Assembly (NCBI RefSeq): GCF_015352455.1
Contig: NZ_JADKPN010000004.1
Coordinates: 221,850 to 285,849, forward strand
Length of the DNA: 64,000 nt
Direction of reading: 5' to 3'
DNA from: Nocardioides islandensis
GTDB taxonomy: Bacteria > Actinomycetota > Actinomycetes > Propionibacteriales > Nocardioidaceae
This document shows positions 61,086-64,000 of this stretch, one piece after another. Every line of letters begins with the position of its first letter. Within the stretch, counting starts at the first letter, position 1. Both the position numbers and the translations under genes were made by a program. The notes under the pieces are model-generated. The model did no database searches. It was not told the origin of the DNA and saw only the letters and a program-made list of their open reading frames with translations.

Positions 61086-62185
61086 GACTCACGCACCGAG
61101 GGGTCGACGAACGGGACCTTGGCCGAGCGGAACAGCTCGCGGCGGCCGCGGACGTCCACCGTCAGCTCGGCCTCCGGGTTCACGAACGACGGCAGCAGGG
61201 CCATCCCGATCCCTTGACGCAACGTCGGGCTGAACGTGCCGGAGGTGATGGAGCCCAGGGGTACGTCGGGGGCCAGGAAGACCAGCATGCCCGGACGCGG
61301 GATGCCGCGGCCCGCGGCGACCAGGCCGCGCAGCAACCGCGTCGGACCCGCTTCCTTCTCGGCGAGCAGGGCCTCGCGTCCCCAGAAGCGGTCCTTCTTC
61401 CAGCCGACCGCCCAGCCGAGGCGCGCCTGGTTGGGCGTGACCTCGATGGTGATGTCCTGGCCGTGCAGCGGGTAGCCCATCTCGGTGCGCAGGGTGTCCC
61501 GGGCGCCGAGGCCGCACGGCAGCATGCCGTGCTCCTGGCCGGCCGCCAGCAGCGCGTCCCAGAGCTCGCCGGCGACCTCGTTGCGGGCGATCAGCTCGTA
61601 GCCGCGCTCGCCGGTGTAGCCGGTGCGGCACACGACCACGCCGCTGCCGCCGAAGTCGGCCTCGACGAACGACATGTACGCGTGGCCGGCCGGCAGGCCG
61701 ACGGCGGTGAGGACCTCGTCCGACTTCGTGCCCTGCACCGCCAGCACGGCGTACTCCGTGTGGTGGTCGACGACCTCCACGCCCGCGGGCGCGGCTTCGG
61801 CCAGGCGGCGGACCACCTCGGCGGTGTTCGCGGCGTTCGGCACCAGCAGGACGTGCTCGTCGTCGTGGAAGTAGGCGATCAGGTCGTCGACGATGCCGCC
61901 GGTCGCGTCGTCGCAGCACAGCGTGTACTGCGCCTGGCCGGGCGCGATCTTGCCCAGGTCGTTGCTCAGCGTGGCGTTGACGTGTGCCGCCGCGCCGGCG
62001 CCGGTGACCATCGCCTTGCCGAGGTGGCTGACGTCGAAGATGCCGACGGCCTCCCGGACGGCGGTGTGCTCCTTCACCACGCCGGAGGGGTACTCCAGCG
62101 GCATGCTCCAGCCGCCGAACTCGGCGAACTTCGCGCCCAGCGCGACGTGCCGGTCGTGCAGCGGTGACGGCAACAGGTCGGCCAT
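61082..62185 (-). CDS. gcvT: Aminomethyltransferase (glycine cleavage T protein)
   Basis: 367 residues from ATG 62185. SPLHDRHVALGAKFAEFGGWSMPLEYPSGVVKEHTAVREAVGIFDVSHLGK is the family N-terminus. LCCDDATGGIVDDL carries the folate-binding Asp, and CRTGYTGERGYELIARNE and GLGARDTLRTEMGYPLHGQDI follow. GcvT transfers the C1 unit from aminomethylated H protein to tetrahydrofolate, linking to thyA/folA in the same directon. The other gcv genes are not in the window. TAGGGT 7 nt upstream fits a leaderless mRNA. Confidence 0.96.
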   Translation of the reverse strand: MADLLPSPLHDRHVALGAKFAEFGGWSMPLEYPSGVVKEHTAVREAVGIFDVSHLGKAMVTGAGAAAHVNATLSNDLGKIAPGQAQYTLCCDDATGGIVDDLIAYFHDDEHVLLVPNAANTAEVVRRLAEAAPAGVEVVDHHTEYAVLAVQGTKSDEVLTAVGLPAGHAYMSFVEADFGGSGVVVCRTGYTGERGYELIARNEVAGELWDALLAAGQEHGMLPCGLGARDTLRTEMGYPLHGQDITIEVTPNQARLGWAVGWKKDRFWGREALLAEKEAGPTRLLRGLVAAGRGIPRPGMLVFLAPDVPLGSITSGTFSPTLRQGIGMALLPSFVNPEAELTVDVRGRRELFRSAKVPFVDPSVRES

Positions 62186-62350
62186 GTGAGCGACCCTAGT
62201 CGGGCACGACGAAGGAGTGCACGACGTGGGTCGCCAGGTCGAGCAAGCGGGCGACCGAGCGTGCGAGGTCGCCACCGCGCGTCGAGACCCGCGAACCCTA
62301 CCCAGACCGGGACGAGCGGCAGGACGGGCGCGCGTGGCTAGAGTGCGCGG
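62186..62350. other. Divergent gcvT-pepA intergenic region with two leaderless-type -10 elements
   Basis: TAGGGT (minus strand, 62198-62193) lies 7 nt before the gcvT ATG, and TAGAGT (plus strand, 62339-62344) lies 6 nt before the pepA GTG. The ~140 bp between them carry a GTCGAGACC half-motif reminiscent of the recA-recX hairpin. I see no supportable gene here. Confidence 0.5.
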
Positions 62351-63853
62351 GTGACGACGTACCACCTGCGCAGCGCCAGCCCGGCGAAGACCCGCTCCGA
62401 CGTGGTCGTCGTGGGTGCCGAGCAGTCCGGCAAGGACGTGCGGCTGGCCGCCGGCGCGGAGGACGTCACCGAGGCGTACGGCCGCAAGCTGCGTCCGCTG
62501 CTCTCGACGCTCGGGTTCGGCGGCAAGCCCGGCGAGGTGGTGAAGCTGCCCACGAACGGCGTGATCTCCTCGCCGCTGCTGGTGATCGTCGGCCTCGGCG
62601 AGGACCCGGGGCACGTCGCGCTGCGACGCGCCGCCGGCGTCGCGTCCCGGTCGATCAGCAACGCGTCGTCGGTCGCGCTGGCGCTGCCGGCGGACACGCC
62701 CGAGCGGGTGCGCGCGGTCGCGGAGGGCTTCGACCTCGGCGCGTACACGTTCACGGCGTACAAGCACAACGGAGCGAAGGGCTCCAAGGACAAGGGCGCC
62801 AACACGGTGGCCCTGCTGTCCCCGATCGCCCGGCAGCAGGCCGCCGTCACGGCGATGGACGAGGCGCTGCTGGTCGCCGAGGCCGTCCGCGACGCGCGGG
62901 ACTGGGTGAACGTGCCCGCCGCCGACCTCCGCCCGCCGGAGTTCGCCGACGCCGTCACGGCGGCCGGCAAGAAGCTCGGCCGCGGCGTGAAGGTGCAGGT
63001 GAAGGTCTTCGACGAGAAGTCGCTGGCCGAGCTGGGCTGTGGCGGCATCCTCGGCGTCGGCCGCGGGTCGTCGGCGCCGCCGCGGATGGTCGAGCTGACC
63101 TACGAGCCCGCCGACGCGGTCGCGCACCTCGCCCTCGTGGGCAAGGGCATCACCTACGACTCCGGCGGTCTGTCCATCAAGCCCGCCTCCGGCATGACGA
63201 CGATGAAGTGCGACATGGCGGGTGCGGCGGCGGTGGTGCAGGCGACGTTCGCGATCGCCAAGCTCGGCCTGCCCATCAAGGTGTCCGCGTTCGCGCCGAT
63301 GGCCGAGAACATGGTCTCCGGCAGCGCGATGCGCCCGGGCGACGTGATCACCCAGTACGGCGGCACGACCATCGAGGTGATGAACACCGACGCCGAGGGC
63401 CGGCTGATCCTCGCCGACGCGATCGTCCGCGCCACCGAGAGCAAGCCGGACGTGATCATCGACGTCGCCACGCTGACCGGCCACATGGTCATCGCCCTGG
63501 GCGACCGGGTCGCGGGTGTGCTCGGCTCCGACGAGGTCGTCGGCGCGGTGCTCGCCGCCGGCGACTCCGCCGGCGAGGGGCTGTGGCCCATGCCGATCCC
63601 CGACGCGATCGTCGACCGGGTCAAGTCCAGCAAGATCGCCGACCTGCTCCAGCACGACGGCATCCGCTGGGGCGGCGGCCTGTTCGCCGCGGCTTACCTG
63701 CGCGAGTTCACCGCCGGCCTCCCCTGGGCCCACCTCGACATCGCCGGTACGGCGTTCAACACCGGCGGCCCCTACGGCCACGTCACCTCCGGCGGTACGG
63801 GCTTCGCCGTCGCGACTCTGGTCGACTACGCGAGGTCGCTCGTCGACGCCTGA
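62351..63853 (+). CDS. pepA: Leucyl aminopeptidase (M17)
   Basis: 500 residues from GTG 62351. The catalytic C-terminal domain has GKGITYDSGGLSIKPASGMTTMKCDMAGAAAV (metal Lys and Asp, about residues 262-293) and the signature NTDAEGRLIL (about 348-357). ENMVSGSAMRPGDV precedes it. It is a cytoplasmic two-metal aminopeptidase releasing N-terminal residues. It is divergent from gcvT, a neighbour pairing similar to the mycobacterial gcvT-pepB region. TAGAGT sits 6 nt before the start codon. Confidence 0.95.
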   Translation: MTTYHLRSASPAKTRSDVVVVGAEQSGKDVRLAAGAEDVTEAYGRKLRPLLSTLGFGGKPGEVVKLPTNGVISSPLLVIVGLGEDPGHVALRRAAGVASRSISNASSVALALPADTPERVRAVAEGFDLGAYTFTAYKHNGAKGSKDKGANTVALLSPIARQQAAVTAMDEALLVAEAVRDARDWVNVPAADLRPPEFADAVTAAGKKLGRGVKVQVKVFDEKSLAELGCGGILGVGRGSSAPPRMVELTYEPADAVAHLALVGKGITYDSGGLSIKPASGMTTMKCDMAGAAAVVQATFAIAKLGLPIKVSAFAPMAENMVSGSAMRPGDVITQYGGTTIEVMNTDAEGRLILADAIVRATESKPDVIIDVATLTGHMVIALGDRVAGVLGSDEVVGAVLAAGDSAGEGLWPMPIPDAIVDRVKSSKIADLLQHDGIRWGGGLFAAAYLREFTAGLPWAHLDIAGTAFNTGGPYGHVTSGGTGFAVATLVDYARSLVDA

Positions 63854-63863
63854 GCCATGGTTT

Positions 63864-63900
63864 CCGCCGCTGGCGGGGTTGTCTGGGTTGTTGTTCTTGG
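63864..63900 (+). terminator. Candidate terminator after pepA
   Basis: CCGCC-GCT-GGCGG forms a short stem 10 bp after the pepA stop and is followed by a G/T-rich tract (GGTTGTCTGGGTTGTTGTTCTT). The remainder to 64000 holds further GC palindromes (CGCCTGCGGCG) but no gene I can support. Confidence 0.45.
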
Positions 63901-64000
63901 TTCGCCTGCGGCGGGCTTCGGGACCGTGGTCGCCGGCGGCTGCACGAGAAGATCCCGCCGCCTACCCACTCGTCGCTCGTCCCTCACGACGAGCCGCCAG

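Noticed and set aside
62196..62298. Minus-strand frame ending SVARLLDLATHVVHSFVVPD before a TAG, like a protein C-terminus
   Set aside because: It opens only after an upstream stop, has no credible start codon or SD, and is ~30 codons; a chance frame in the gcvT-pepA gap is more likely.

Overview
The window is high-GC (roughly 70% or more), densely packed DNA, and every recognisable gene has its best relatives in Actinobacteria. The content (DUF3046 beside recA, an Lhr/Nei2 pair, ClgR, F420-type LLM oxidoreductase, PafBC-like promoters, GGTGGTTGAG-type palindromes) points to a Nocardioidaceae-like organism such as Nocardioides; that placement is inference. I see no rRNA, tRNA, CRISPR array, insertion sequence or prophage.

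The backbone is the conserved actinobacterial block read on the minus strand: thyA-folA, dapA-rnj, ftsK, rodZ-like, rimO-pgsA, cinA, clgR, DUF3046, recA-recX. Other genes are interleaved with it.

Region by region. 1-3212: minus-strand string of PPK2 kinase, HipA-like kinase, DUF3037 protein and an alpha/beta hydrolase with 4-bp overlaps, then a small membrane protein and a GNAT. 3256-5231: recX and recA with a long hairpin between them, plus a PafBC-type promoter and a LexA box upstream of recA. 5232-10241: acetyltransferases, an MFS exporter, DUF3046, a DinB-methyltransferase fusion and an ASCH/HhH protein. 10259-10507: a 22-bp tandem repeat array. 10570-17916: M3 oligopeptidase, Lhr helicase and Nei2 glycosylase; the first two have PafBC-like promoters placed for leaderless mRNA. 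17925-20633: clgR, cinA, GH15. 20708-28409: two large secreted nuclease/nucleotidase proteins. 28541-36049: pgsA, rimO, a DUF559-like gene bracketed by palindromes, rodZ-like, ftsK. 36252-46555: two tandem secreted M4 metalloproteases, then PlsB and a HAD-PlsC fusion with a histone-like tail. 46664-55446: an ABM-like protein, RNase J, dapA, LLM oxidoreductase, GNAT, a P-loop kinase, FUSC, hydrolase, folA, thyA. 55456-62185: phzF, three tandem sigma-factor-like/transmembrane/beta-propeller paralogues, a small protein and gcvT. 62351-63853: pepA.

Functional themes are DNA-damage response (recA, recX, lhr, nei2, perhaps the M3 peptidase), extracellular macromolecule degradation (exonuclease/nucleotidases and proteases that share a Lys-rich Ig-like tail), phospholipid synthesis (pgsA, plsB, plsC) and folate/one-carbon metabolism (thyA, folA, gcvT). 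The least explained system is the sigma-like/TM/propeller triplet at 56335-60799. Starts were chosen from SD sequences, overlaps and -10 geometry; many genes have a TANNNT hexamer 6-7 nt before the start codon, the leaderless arrangement.
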